Position numbers and translations under genes: made by a program
The notes under the pieces: model-generated
The model's database searches: none
Seen by the model: the letters and a program-made list of their open reading frames with translations, nothing else
What the model was told of the DNA's origin: nothing
Part shown: piece by piece, positions 43,246-52,084 of the stretch
Position numbering within the stretch: the first letter of the stretch is position 1
Layout of the letters: the number at the start of each line of letters is the position of its first letter
From: Nocardia iowensis
Lineage (GTDB): Bacteria > Actinomycetota > Actinomycetes > Mycobacteriales > Mycobacteriaceae
Assembly (NCBI RefSeq): GCF_019222765.1
Contig: NZ_CP078145.1
Location: forward strand, 5,332,001 to 5,396,000
Reading direction: 5' to 3'
Length of the DNA: 64,000 nucleotides

Positions 43246-43570
43246 AGCCTTTCCTCCCGTCCTGCGGTTCTTCGTCTCCTGGCAGCAGGGACTGCACGTA
43301 AAAGCTGAGCTTCTTGAGCACGACGGGGGTGCCCGTCCCGATGCCGAAGGCGATGAGAATATTCGGCGTGATCAGGCCACTGCTGAGCACGGCAGCAGAA
43401 GTCGCAGCACCCGTACAGATTTGGACTACGACCGCCGCGGCGTAGACACCTCCACCCGGTCCCTCGGGCTGGCCCCATGGCCACCCTTTGACTCTGGTGC
43501 TGGCCTCAACGAAAACGACCCCGCAGTTGACAGCTGCACCGATGCACCCCCACACGGCATACAGCCACAT
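43235..43570 (-). CDS. Small membrane protein coupled to the WD40 gene
   Basis: 111 residues. Hydrophobic segments near 2-20 (LYAVWGCIGAAVNCGVVFV), 43-65 (YAAAVVVQICTGAATSAAVL) and 67-85 (LITPNILIAFGIGTGTPVVL), ending in a charged tail (GDEEPQDGRKGYEP). No family is recognised. It overlaps the WD40 gene start, so the two are cotranslated and probably form one membrane complex. Confidence 0.65.
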   Translation of the reverse strand: MWLYAVWGCIGAAVNCGVVFVEASTRVKGWPWGQPEGPGGGVYAAAVVVQICTGAATSAAVLSSGLITPNILIAFGIGTGTPVVLKKLSFYVQSLLPGDEEPQDGRKGYEP

Positions 43571-43616
43571 GCCACAAACTATAGGTGCCAGCGACAGTCC
43601 CGGTAGGGCGAAGACC

Positions 43617-45396
43617 TGTCAACTCCGGCCCGAACGTGGATCAGGCACAAATTTGGTGATCCGATCGGATCGGGATGTTCAGTCGCTCAACAGGATTCGT
43701 TTCCGGAGAAGATCTGGTTTTGCCCTGCCGAACACATGGCGCTTGATCATCTTGATGCGGTTGACGTGTCCTTCGACCGGTCCGCTGCTCCAGCTCAGCG
43801 TCAAGCCTGCGGTGACCGCGTCGAGGTCACGGCGCAGGCCGCGGACGAACGAGTGCAGCGCGGGCAGGTCCTCGGCATCGACGGCGGCCATCCATCGCTC
43901 CAGCTCACGACCACGCAACTCGACCATCATCGTCGCGAAGGCCCGGACGTGACCGACCAAGGCTGTGAGTTCGGCGCTCATGGTCAGGATCGCGTCGAGC
44001 CGCTGCTGATCGTCGGGATCGAGACGGGCGGGCTCGCTCATGATCCAGCTGACGACGCGACGGACCGACGGCGGCTTGCGGACTGCGCGGGGAATGTCGC
44101 CGATGGCGCGGAACGGGTGCAGGTAGTTCAGCAGGATCTTGCTGCCTCCGCGGTAGCCGAGTTCCTGGATCTCACGGAATAGCTGAGTTGCGTTGGTGCA
44201 GCCCTCATTCCATCGTTGATGCAGATAGGGCTTGAACTCCTCGAGCAGACTCGGGCGCCGCCCGGTGCCATGGTTGACGAGCAACTCCTCGACGCTGACG
44301 GCACGGGCGAAACGCCGCACGGTTCCCCGGGCCAAGCCGAGCTGGGTGCCAACGGCCCGGATGCTCACACCGTCGCCGAGCAGTGCGTGGACTGCGGCGT
44401 AGCGTTCACGAGTCCGGACAGCCCACTTGTCCGTCCTGCCGGTTGGCGGCTCGATCACCTCGGAAGTCACCGGCGTTTGCTGCTGGCGCACGACCACTGG
44501 CTCGACATCGCACTCAGCGACGGCCGTGGCACCCAAGCAGTCTCGGTGTCGGGCCACGACGCGTTCGACCGCTTCGCCGAGGTTGTGCCAGATGTGCCAT
44601 CGGTCGGCAACCTGCAGAGCATTCGGCGCTCCGGCCGAGATGCCGTCGGCGTAGGCGCTGGCGCGGTCCCGGCACACGATCTCGACTCCGGGATGGGCAC
44701 GCAGCCAGGCAGCGAGGGTGTCAGCGGTGCGGTCGCCGAGCACGTCGACCGGGCGCCGGGTCTCGATGTCGATCAGGATCGTTGCGTAGTGGTGGCCGCG
44801 ACGCAGGGCGAAGTCGTCGACCCCGAGTACGCGGGGTGTCGCCTGGTCCGGATCGGGCAGCGCCCGGATCTGCCGCAGTAGCGTCATCCGGCTGACCGTG
44901 GCTGCCAAATGCCGGGTCATCCGGGCATCCGGACGACCGCCCAATGCCAGCGCGACCGCACACAGCAAGCGCTGCAGGATGGTCGTGCGTCGGGCATACC
45001 GCTCCGCCAGTCCTGGCAGCTGCTCAGCGAAAGTCCTTCTCCCGCAACCGGAGTTGTCGCAGAACAACCGCCTCACTCGCAACCGGATCACGACCTCTCG
45101 GCCGGTGATCGCCGTATCGGACAATCGCCGCCGGTAGCGACTATGGATCCGACGGGACGAGGTTCCACAGCCCGAACAGACGGCTGCCTCGTCACGGGTG
45201 CTCACATCGAGGTCCACTCGAAGCCCGGCCGCGGTCATGCCGTCGATCTGCAGCCCATCCAGATGCGGGAACAAGACCGCAAGCGGTCCAAGATCAGAAC
45301 ACCAGCGACATGATCGATCATCAAGCGCCCGTTGGCAATCCAGGTCGGGTCAATCACGCAAACTGCGCCTGATCCGCGATCGAACCGGAGTTGACA
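43617..45396 (-). mobile_element. Intact ISL3-family insertion sequence
   Basis: 1780 bases bounded by imperfect inverted repeats: TGTCAACTCCGGCCCGA then GGATCAGGC at the left, and TGTCAACTCCGGTTCGA then GGATCAGGC read inward from the right. It holds one transposase gene. Eight-base flanks (CGAAGACC and CCGTGCGG) do not match, so no target duplication is visible. Confidence 0.85.
43679..45274 (-). CDS. ISL3-family transposase
   Basis: 531 residues, full length. Zinc-finger region CSGCGTSSRRIHSRYRR and CDNSGCGRRTFAEQLP (residues about 33-85), helix-turn-helix (LLGDGVSIRAVGTQLGLARG), and the DDE residues: Asp in VLGVDDFALRRG, Asp in IVCRDRASAYADG and Glu in SSGPVEGHVNRIKMIKRHVF. No frameshift is seen, so it may be active. 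Partial copies of its 3' end lie at 29530 and 48587. Confidence 0.92.
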   Translation of the reverse strand: MFPHLDGLQIDGMTAAGLRVDLDVSTRDEAAVCSGCGTSSRRIHSRYRRRLSDTAITGREVVIRLRVRRLFCDNSGCGRRTFAEQLPGLAERYARRTTILQRLLCAVALALGGRPDARMTRHLAATVSRMTLLRQIRALPDPDQATPRVLGVDDFALRRGHHYATILIDIETRRPVDVLGDRTADTLAAWLRAHPGVEIVCRDRASAYADGISAGAPNALQVADRWHIWHNLGEAVERVVARHRDCLGATAVAECDVEPVVVRQQQTPVTSEVIEPPTGRTDKWAVRTRERYAAVHALLGDGVSIRAVGTQLGLARGTVRRFARAVSVEELLVNHGTGRRPSLLEEFKPYLHQRWNEGCTNATQLFREIQELGYRGGSKILLNYLHPFRAIGDIPRAVRKPPSVRRVVSWIMSEPARLDPDDQQRLDAILTMSAELTALVGHVRAFATMMVELRGRELERWMAAVDAEDLPALHSFVRGLRRDLDAVTAGLTLSWSSGPVEGHVNRIKMIKRHVFGRAKPDLLRKRILLSD

Positions 45397-45417
45397 CCGT
45401 GCGGTAAGGAATAGCAC

Positions 45418-45433
45418 CCGCCGATCGGCGGGG
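45418..45433. terminator. Short perfect palindrome
   Basis: CCCGCCGATCGGCGGG, 16 bases, about 20 bases outside the right end of the ISL3 element and 20 before a small gene. It may be a terminator or a regulatory site. Confidence 0.35.
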
Positions 45434-45454
45434 CTTCTCCTCTATCGTGAATGG

Positions 45455-45658
45455 GTGAAGTTCAAGATTGCGTTCACGTCGGTGCTGTTGCTGGCGGCCC
45501 TGTTATGGGGAGTGACATGGTTGTTCGAGCATCCGGAAGTATTGGATTCCTGCGACCAGGTGCCGTGCCCGCCGGATGTGTTCACGAAACCCACAACTAC
45601 ACCGCCGCCGGGCGAACCGTACACGATCACTCAGAGCGCCTACAAGTGCTGCGCGTGA
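45455..45658 (+). CDS. Small membrane-anchored protein, 67 residues
   Basis: From GTG at 45455: MKFKIAFTSVLLLAALLWGV forms an anchor, followed by an outside part with four Cys (SCDQVPCPP; YKCCA) and a Thr/Pro linker. It is probably exported and disulfide-bonded. Its 3' end overlaps the convergent truncated YdcF-like gene. No strong ribosome-binding site is present. Confidence 0.5.
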   Translation: MKFKIAFTSVLLLAALLWGVTWLFEHPEVLDSCDQVPCPPDVFTKPTTTPPPGEPYTITQSAYKCCA

Positions 45659-46310
45659 AAGCAGAAGCCCCACCAGCGCGGAAGCTAATTCTTTTGCTCT
45701 CGTCAGCGGGCTCGTACGCGGTCGGCTGACACGAGACCGGCCGGAGGAGATCAGAGGACCGTGGGGCCGTTGTTCTTGCCGGGCGGCACGATTCGATAGC
45801 CCAGGGACAGCACCGTAGGTCGTCGCGGCGGGACGGTCCGTAGTGCCCGGCCTGCAATCGGTTGATCAGCTCCGGTCGCATCGAGCCGTCGGGCAGCAAT
45901 CCGTAGCCCGGGATCACGATTGCCGTCTCGGGGCCCTGTGGCGTCGGGGTGAAATTGACCCGAGTAACCAGCGCTTTGTGAATGGCCCGCAGGGCGTCGA
46001 GCACTGCCGTTCGCACGGTGGGTGCGAGCTCACAGAGCCGGTTCACCGAGTCGTCACGAGCGCGGACATCTCCCGCTTCGTCGGCCCAGAATGCCCGCAG
46101 CGCAAGGACATCGGTATTTCCGGGATCGACAGCCACCGCCTGCTCGAGCAGGGCCAATCCGCCTGCCACGTCGCCACGGACGAAGTTGTCCTGCGCGGCG
46201 TTATAGAGCGGAGCGACATCGTCGGCGTCATTCGCAACGGGTGCCTGCGCGCCGACGAACACCAAGGCAACACAACTTACGACGATGGCGATGGCGAATC
46301 TTCCAGCCAT
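45627..46310 (-). pseudogene. Truncated YdcF/ElyC-like (DUF218) protein gene
   Basis: The 227-residue frame begins with a signal-like helix (FAIAIVVSCVALVFVGAQAP) and TPR-like repeats (LYNAAQDNFVRGDVAGGLAL). Then comes the start of a DUF218 domain: ETAIVIPGYGLLPDGSMRPE and LINRLQAGHYG. There it loses sense; another frame reads TVLSLGYRIVPPGKNNGP and then stops. The remaining DUF218 domain, which would hold the conserved GG and acidic motifs, is missing. A frameshift followed by 3' loss is the simplest explanation. Confidence 0.6.
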
Positions 46311-46364
46311 ACGAACACAATAAATCGCTCCGGCGCCGGATGCGTTGTGCAGACGCTGGAGCGG

Positions 46365-47039
46365 TCATCGCTCGCCTCCGTGGGCCGTGGTTGTCATACC
46401 GTCGATGATCAGATCGATACCTGCCAGGTATTCGACCCGGTCGTCGTGTCGGCGTAGCCGGGCGGCCATGGTCCGGGTAAACGGGTACTTGTCGGGGTCG
46501 AGGCGTTGCCAGCGGTCGGCCTCGGTGTCGAGGGTCTGCTGCCGATCACCGCCCGCCCCGAAGCGGGCGTTGGTCGCGTTCTGGCCGCTGGCGCCGATCA
46601 TGTAGTGCAGCAGGGCCTGGGTCGTGGTGAATTGCACGGACTCGGGTGCGCCGAGGGCTCGCACCAGTCGTCCGACGCGTTCGAAGATCTCGGCCATGGC
46701 GTCCCGCCACGGCGGGCGCGCGAGCTGAACACCGATCCAGGGGTGCGCCTCGACGGCGTCGAACACCCCCGAGGCCAAGGCGTGCAGCGCATCTCGGGGC
46801 GAGCCCTGCAGATCGGCATCCTCGATGGCGCGGGCGACGGCGCGGGTAGTGGCGGCCTCGAGCAGTTCGGCCTTGTTCGCGATATGCCACTGGATGGCAC
46901 CGTGACCGGTCTCGAACCGGGTGGCCAGGGCGCGGAAGGTGAGCCCGTTCTCCCCGGCGGAGTCCAGCAGTTCGACCGCCGCCTCGATGATCCGCTCGCG
47001 GGTGAGGGCGTCGGCGCGACGTTCGGTGGTTCTGGCCAT
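46365..47039 (-). CDS. TetR-family regulator
   Basis: 224 residues. ALTRERIIEAAVELLDSAGE and ALATRFETGHGAIQWHIANK form the helix-turn-helix; a TetR_C-type ligand domain follows. It is divergent from the flavin monooxygenase at 47111, with two identical palindromes between, so it almost certainly regulates that gene and itself. Confidence 0.9.
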   Translation of the reverse strand: MARTTERRADALTRERIIEAAVELLDSAGENGLTFRALATRFETGHGAIQWHIANKAELLEAATTRAVARAIEDADLQGSPRDALHALASGVFDAVEAHPWIGVQLARPPWRDAMAEIFERVGRLVRALGAPESVQFTTTQALLHYMIGASGQNATNARFGAGGDRQQTLDTEADRWQRLDPDKYPFTRTMAARLRRHDDRVEYLAGIDLIIDGMTTTAHGGER

Positions 47040-47058
47040 GGTTCATCTTGACACAACT

Positions 47059-47092
47059 GGTACGTCGTACCAAGCTGTTGGTACGTCGTACC
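47059..47092. promoter_or_regulatory. Two tandem TetR operators, 21 bases apart
   Basis: GGTACG-T-CGTACC occurs at 47059-47071 and again at 47080-47092, each a perfect palindrome around a central T. TTGACA (47048-47053) just before them looks like a -35 box, so binding would block the promoter. Confidence 0.85.
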
Positions 47093-47110
47093 AACCCGAA
47101 AAGAGGCATC

Positions 47111-48247
47111 ATGACCACCCCCGTCACGATCATCGGCGCCGGACTCGGCGGCCTGACCCTCGCCCGCGTCCTGCACTTGCACGGCATCCCCGCCACGATC
47201 TACGAGGCCGAAGCCTCCGCGGACACCCGCACCCAGGGCGGACAACTCGATATGCACGAATACAACGGGCAGCTCGCTCTCGAAGCCGCCGGGCTCACCG
47301 ACCAATTCCGCGCGATCATCCACCAGGGCGGCGAAGCCACCCGCGTCCTCGACCAGCACGCCACGGTCCTGCTCGACGAACCCGACGACGGCACCGGCGG
47401 ACGCCCGGAAGTCCTGCGCGGCGACCTGCGCCGAATCCTGCTCGACTCGTTGCCCGACGACACGATCCGGTGGGGGCACAAGGTCACCGGGGTCGCCGGG
47501 ATCGGCGAGGGCCGCCACGAACTGCGCTTCGCCAACGGGACGACCGTGACGACGAGCCTGCTCGTCGGCGCGGACGGCGCCTGGTCCAGGGTGCGCCCGC
47601 TGCTGTCGGACGCCCAGCCGACCTATATCGGCACGACGTTCGTCGAGACCTACCTCTACGACGTGGATGAACGCCACCCTGCCGCAGCCGAACTCGTTGG
47701 CGCGGGCTCGATGTCGGCCATCGCGCCGGGTAAGGGGATCCTCGTGCACCGCGAGGCCCACGGCGTCCTGCACGCCTACATCGCGCTGTCGAAGCCGCAG
47801 GAGTGGTTCGCCGACCTCGATGTCACCGATGCCGTCACCACCTACGAACGTGTGGCGGCACAGTTCGACGGCTGGGCACCCGAGCTGACCGCGCTCATCA
47901 CCGACGCCGACGCCGAGCCGGTGCTACGCCCGGTCAACATCCTGCCGATCGATCATCGCTGGGACCGAGTCGCGGGTCTCACCCTGCTCGGCGACGCGGC
48001 GCACCTCATGTCCCCGTTCGCGGGCGAGGGCGCCAATCTCGCCATGTTCGACGGCGCCGAACTCGGCAGGGCCCTCGCCGCACACCCCGGCGATGCCGAG
48101 GCCGCACTCTCGGAATACGAGCAAGCACTCTTCCCCCGCAGTGCCGAGTTCGCCGCCGAATCCGACCGCAACCACGGCCTGCTCATCGGCGCCAACACCC
48201 CGGCCAGCTTCGTCGACCTAATCACCGGCAAGGTGCCCGCCGAGTAG
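47111..48247 (+). CDS. FAD-dependent monooxygenase, TetX-like group
   Basis: 378 residues from ATG at 47111. TIIGAGLGGLTLARVLHLHG (FAD loop), RTQGGQLDMHEYNGQLALEA (flavin/NAD region of TetX-like enzymes), LLVGADGAWSRVRPLL (DG motif) and GLTLLGDAAHLMSPFAGEGA (GD motif). It resembles the monooxygenase at 50812 along its length, including the GGQLDMH/GGTLDLH segment, and the two are probably paralogues. Members oxidise tetracyclines or other polyketides and aromatics; the substrate is unknown. Controlled by the divergent TetR. Confidence 0.9.
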   Translation: MTTPVTIIGAGLGGLTLARVLHLHGIPATIYEAEASADTRTQGGQLDMHEYNGQLALEAAGLTDQFRAIIHQGGEATRVLDQHATVLLDEPDDGTGGRPEVLRGDLRRILLDSLPDDTIRWGHKVTGVAGIGEGRHELRFANGTTVTTSLLVGADGAWSRVRPLLSDAQPTYIGTTFVETYLYDVDERHPAAAELVGAGSMSAIAPGKGILVHREAHGVLHAYIALSKPQEWFADLDVTDAVTTYERVAAQFDGWAPELTALITDADAEPVLRPVNILPIDHRWDRVAGLTLLGDAAHLMSPFAGEGANLAMFDGAELGRALAAHPGDAEAALSEYEQALFPRSAEFAAESDRNHGLLIGANTPASFVDLITGKVPAE

Positions 48248-48416
48248 CAGGATCCCTCCCGGCCGCGGCCGCCGCACTACTGCTACGCCATGTTTCACGA
48301 CCCCTTCCAAGGAGGATTCCGTGATCGTAAAGCGTTTCGTAGCAGTGTGATTCGCTGGCCACCGGACCCGAAGATGCTTTACGGCGAAACGATGATAGGC
48401 ACGACCCGCCTACCGC

Positions 48417-48449
48417 GAGTGCCGCCACACCTCGGGTGCGGCGGCACTC
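48417..48449. terminator. Strong hairpin
   Basis: GAGTGCCGCCACACC and GGTGCGGCGGCACTC pair with one mismatch around a 3-base loop. It could terminate transcription from the monooxygenase gene. Confidence 0.5.
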
Positions 48450-48586
48450 TGTCGATACTTGTTCGAGGCGTCACGGCCTCGGCACGGATGTGGGGGCCAG
48501 GCCCTCCGATATTCGGCATGCCGCCCAGCGGTCGTGTGCGTTCCCGGCCAGTTGTTCCACGAGTTCTGCGATGTCCGGCGGCAGCC

Positions 48587-48767
48587 GTGATCCTGCACTG
48601 GAGCAGCGGTGCGGGCGAAGGCCACGTCAATCGGATCAAGATGTTGAAACGGCAGATGTTCGGCCGAGCCAACCCGGACCTGTTAAGGAAGCGAATCTTG
48701 TTGAGCGACTAAGCAACAGCACCATCGACTTCACGAAATTTGGGCCAGAACCCCGAACGTGACCCGT
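48587..48767 (+). mobile_element. ISL3 transposase remnant with end sequence
   Basis: The frame reads VILHWSSGAGEGHVNRIKML and KRQMFGRANPDLLRKRILLS, then a stop at 48712, matching the last 45 residues of the transposase at 43679. Beyond the stop, AAATTTGGGCCAGAACCCCG resembles the subterminal DNA of the intact element. Confidence 0.78.
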
Positions 48768-48848
48768 ATCTTCCAGGCCAACCGTGACCCGGCCGCCTAA
48801 TACTGCAACTGCACTCGCATCGTTTGGTGCTGGTAGACCTGTCGGGTG

Positions 48849-50141
48849 GTGTTGGATCGGGTTGTGGCGGAGCTGGATTCGTTGATGGCGAGTATCGGGA
48901 GACGGTTCACCCGGGCTGAGCCGCGGGGGCGAGCGCGGGAGTACGTGTCGGGGCTGGTCGCGGGGTCTGGAACGCAAGAACGGGTGGACGGTAGCCGAAC
49001 GTGCTGGTGAGGGCTGCCCGTATGGAATGCAGCGGTTGCTGCGCGCTGCGGACTGGGACGTCGACGGTGTCCGCGACGACGTGCGTGACTACGTCGTCGA
49101 GCACCTCGGCGACCCCGGAGCCGTGCTGGCCGGCGACGAGACCGGATTCCTGAAGAAGGGCGTGAAATCCGCTGGGGTGCAACGGCAATACTCCGGCACC
49201 GCCGGGCGTACGGAGAATTGCCAGATCGGAGTTTTTCTGGCGTATGCGTCCCGGCACGGGCACGCCCTGATCGACCGGGAACTCTACGTCCCGGAGTCGT
49301 GGACGTCCGATCGTGAGCGATGCCGCGACGCCGGAATACCCGACGAGGTCGAGTTCGCGACCAAGCCGCGGCAGATGATCGCCATGCTCGAGCGTGCGCT
49401 GGCGGCGGAGGTGCCCTTCGCCTGGTTCACCGCCGACGAAGCCTACGGGCAGGCAGGCTACCTGCGGGGCTGGCTCGAAGACCGCGACGTGTTCTACGTC
49501 ATGGCCACCCGTCGCGACCACCAGATGACCACTCGCGCCGACCGCACCACTCGCTCCGACGACCTGGTCGGCGAGTTCGCCGCACCGTCGTGGCAGCGGT
49601 TGTCGGTCGGCGCTGGCGCGCACGGGCCACGCGAATACGACTGGGCACGCCGCCAGATCGACGGCACCTGGAAGTCCGGGCGTGGACACTGGCTGCTGGC
49701 CCGACGCTCGATCAGCAACCCCACTGAGATCGCCTACTATCTCTGCTACGGCCCGGCTTCGGCGCGGCTGGTCGCCCTGGCCTGGATCGCAGGGGCACGC
49801 TGGCATGTGGAGGAGGCGTTTCAGCAGGCCAAAGGCGAGGCCGGGCTGGATCACTACCAGGTTCGCAAATGGCGGGCCTGGTATGCCCACATCACCCTGT
49901 CGATGCTCGCCCTGGCCTGGCTGGCTGCGACGAAAACCGTTGCAGCAAAGGGGGAATTACCGACAGAGGCGACGGCATGATCGCGCTCACCTTATCGGAG
50001 ATCCGTCGTCTGCTGATCGCGTTCGTGCTCACACGGCTAAATCCCGCCGAGCACGTCTGGGCCTGGTCACGATGGCGACGACGCCGACAACACCAGGCCC
50101 GGCTGTCGCACTACCGCCGCCGCGGCCACCCCCTCACCTGA
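48849..50141 (+). pseudogene. IS701-family transposase, frameshifted
   Basis: It starts at GTG 48849 (MLDRVVAELDSLMASIGRRF; REYVSGLVAG) and then breaks: the correct sequence LERKNGWTVAERAGEGCPYG continues in another frame because of an extra G in GCGGGGTCTG near 48965. The main part has the DDE features VLAGDETGFLKKG, FAWFTADEAYGQAGYLRGWL and WHVEEAFQQAKGEAGLDHYQ. After the stop at 49980 the expected tail continues in a third frame (LTLSEIRRLLIAFVLTRLNP; HYRRRGHPLT) to 50141. Both breaks make it inactive unless rescued by frameshifting. Confidence 0.82.
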
Positions 50142-50601
50142 CCGACGTGTGCGCGGCCTCGGTAGTGCTGCTGGCGCCAGCGGCGACGCCTCCGAAGACG
50201 TCGCGATGCCCGCGCGTGGTGTCCATGTACTCGCGCACCCTGTAAATGAGACCGTCCCGCAGCTCGAAGACGAAACAGTAGTCGTTGCTGTAGGCATTTC
50301 CGGTTGCCAGCGTGGCGCTCATCGTTTCCTCCACAATCACCCGGTCTCCGTCGACGTAGAAGCCGCGAAAATCCACAGCAACGTCACTGACGAACAACCG
50401 CGAGAACTCGTCTGCGAGGAAGTGCGTGATGGCCTGCCTGCCGATCATGTGGCTGGATGCGTCGAGCGCGACCGCGGTCGCGTTGCCCGCCGGAGCGAGC
50501 CATTCGGCATCTTCGGTGAAGAACGCTGCGATCTGCTCTGCGTCGTGACTGGCGAACGCCCGCCACGCCGCCTGAACCACAGCCCGGTTGTCGATAGCCA
50601 T
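50134..50601 (-). CDS. NTF2-like (SnoaL-type) protein
   Basis: 155 residues. AVVQAAWRAFASHDAEQIAA, FFTEDAEWLAPAGN and the later strands DFRGFYVDGDRVIVEETMSA and NDYCFVFELRDGLIYRVREY are the alpha+beta cone fold of the SnoaL/limonene-epoxide-hydrolase superfamily. Its role could be enzymatic or ligand-binding. Its last codons overlap the end of the convergent IS701 remnant by 8 bases, so the element ends exactly at this gene. Confidence 0.82.
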   Translation of the reverse strand: MAIDNRAVVQAAWRAFASHDAEQIAAFFTEDAEWLAPAGNATAVALDASSHMIGRQAITHFLADEFSRLFVSDVAVDFRGFYVDGDRVIVEETMSATLATGNAYSNDYCFVFELRDGLIYRVREYMDTTRGHRDVFGGVAAGASSTTEAAHTSVR

Positions 50602-50725
50602 TGCTCGACACTATGAGCATCCACGCCCGTCATGCTGGCGGTAAACGGACAAGATCATCTGAGGCCCGTCTACCCCGCCGCACCGATGAGAAACAACCTC
50701 AGCCCACGCGCAGTTGCAGTACTAA

Positions 50726-50759
50726 GCGGACGTCCCATAATGCCGAGTTGCGGGCGTTT
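50726..50759 (+). repeat. Dispersed palindromic repeat, half copy
   Basis: GCGGACGTCCCATAATGCCG then AGTTGCGGGCGTTT: the left boundary of the repeat only. Confidence 0.45.
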
Positions 50760-50811
50760 GGTTGCTTGTTCACGGCATGTCGCCGAAGCCTGGTTTCTCG
50801 CTGAGGTGTGG

Positions 50812-52008
50812 CTATGGTTTCTGTTGCCTGCGTCGATATTCGGCGGCCCTGGTCTGGTAGTTCTCGTGTTCGCGCGCGTGGTCTGGGGGAAGGTGCGGTG
50901 TGTCGGGGGATGTCGTGGCGAAGAACCGCGTGAGCGCGGTGTTCGAGCTCACGGCCAGTTCTGCGGATCGTGGGAACATCGCTGTCTCGTAGCTTGTGAT
51001 CGCGTCGTCGAGATTGTTCTCTTTGTGGATGGCGTGCGCGAGTTCTGCGCCATCGAGTAACGCGAGATTGGTGCCGTGGCCGCCGAAGGGTGCCATCAGA
51101 TGGGCTGCGTCGCCGATCAAGGTGACGCCGGGGACATGGTTCCAGGTCAGCGGAGCGGGCAGGGCCCAGAAGCTGCGTGGCACATAGTCGCCGTCGATGT
51201 CGGTGAGCAGTGGACGCATGAGCGCGGACCAGTGGCTGAATTCCCGCAGCAGGAAGGATCGGACGGCCTCGCGGTCGGTGATGTCCACGCCGGCGGTGAC
51301 GTGCCAGTCGAGTTCGGCGCGGAAGGCGACGTAACCGCGGACCACACCGTTGCTGTTGCGCTGGACGATCACCGCGCGGCCGTCGCCGTCGGAGGAGAAC
51401 ATGTGGCCGTCACCGACGATCGCGGCGATTTCGGGGTGTCTGGTGTCCACGTCATCGAATCGGGCGTCGAGAAAGCAGACCCCGAGATACTGCGGGACCG
51501 CGGCGGTGAGCAACCGACGAACCGGCGACCATGCGCCGTCGGCGCCGATGACGAGGTCGGCTTCGGTGCTGGCGCCGTTGGCGAACTCCAGTCGGTGCGT
51601 GCCACCGCCTTGCGGGGTCGCGTGCAGGAGTTTGTGCCCCCAGGCGACCGTGCCGGGACGCAGGTGCTCATAGAGCATGGTCCGCAGTTGCCCGCGGTCG
51701 ATCTCGGGAGCCGCGTCGTCGCCCTCGGCGGGAGTGAACTCGGCCAGGACGGTGCCGTGGTGGTCGCGGCGGCTTTTGGCCTGGCCCTCGACCCGGGCCA
51801 AAGCCCGGAAAGCGTCCATCAGCCCGGCGTCCTCCAACGCGATCTGGCCGGCGTCTGCGTGCAAGTCCAGCGTCCCGCCCGGGTCACGGGAGTCCACGGC
51901 GGCGTCCGCGTCGTACACCGTGGGCTGGATGTCATATCCCTGCAGGACACGGGCGCACATCAGGCCCGCGGGGCCGCCGCCGACGATAGCGATACGGGGT
52001 GTGGTCAT
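50812..52008 (-). CDS. FAD-dependent monooxygenase, TetX-like group
   Basis: 398 residues. IAIVGGGPAGLMCARVLQGY (FAD loop), DPGGTLDLHADAGQIALEDA, DLVIGADGAWSPVRRLL (DG motif) and GVTLIGDAAHLMAPFGGHGT (GD motif). It parallels the enzyme at 47111 and probably arose by duplication. It is divergent from the TetR gene at 52164, which should regulate it. Confidence 0.9.
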   Translation of the reverse strand: MTTPRIAIVGGGPAGLMCARVLQGYDIQPTVYDADAAVDSRDPGGTLDLHADAGQIALEDAGLMDAFRALARVEGQAKSRRDHHGTVLAEFTPAEGDDAAPEIDRGQLRTMLYEHLRPGTVAWGHKLLHATPQGGGTHRLEFANGASTEADLVIGADGAWSPVRRLLTAAVPQYLGVCFLDARFDDVDTRHPEIAAIVGDGHMFSSDGDGRAVIVQRNSNGVVRGYVAFRAELDWHVTAGVDITDREAVRSFLLREFSHWSALMRPLLTDIDGDYVPRSFWALPAPLTWNHVPGVTLIGDAAHLMAPFGGHGTNLALLDGAELAHAIHKENNLDDAITSYETAMFPRSAELAVSSNTALTRFFATTSPDTPHLPPDHAREHENYQTRAAEYRRRQQKP

Positions 52009-52084
52009 CAGGGTGGTTCCTCTCGAACGTGTTGCGGCGGTGTGGTTGTCGCCGCTGGGTGCAGGCCGGGTCGACCTCGCTTCA

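Larger units (their letters stand above)
48248..48848. other. Intergenic region with an orphan gene start, hairpin and ISL3 remnant
   Basis: AAGGAGGATTCC precedes a GTG near 48321 that opens only nine codons (MIVKRFVAV) before a stop: a well-formed initiation site without a gene. A hairpin at 48417-48449 and an ISL3 remnant from about 48587 follow. Confidence 0.5.
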
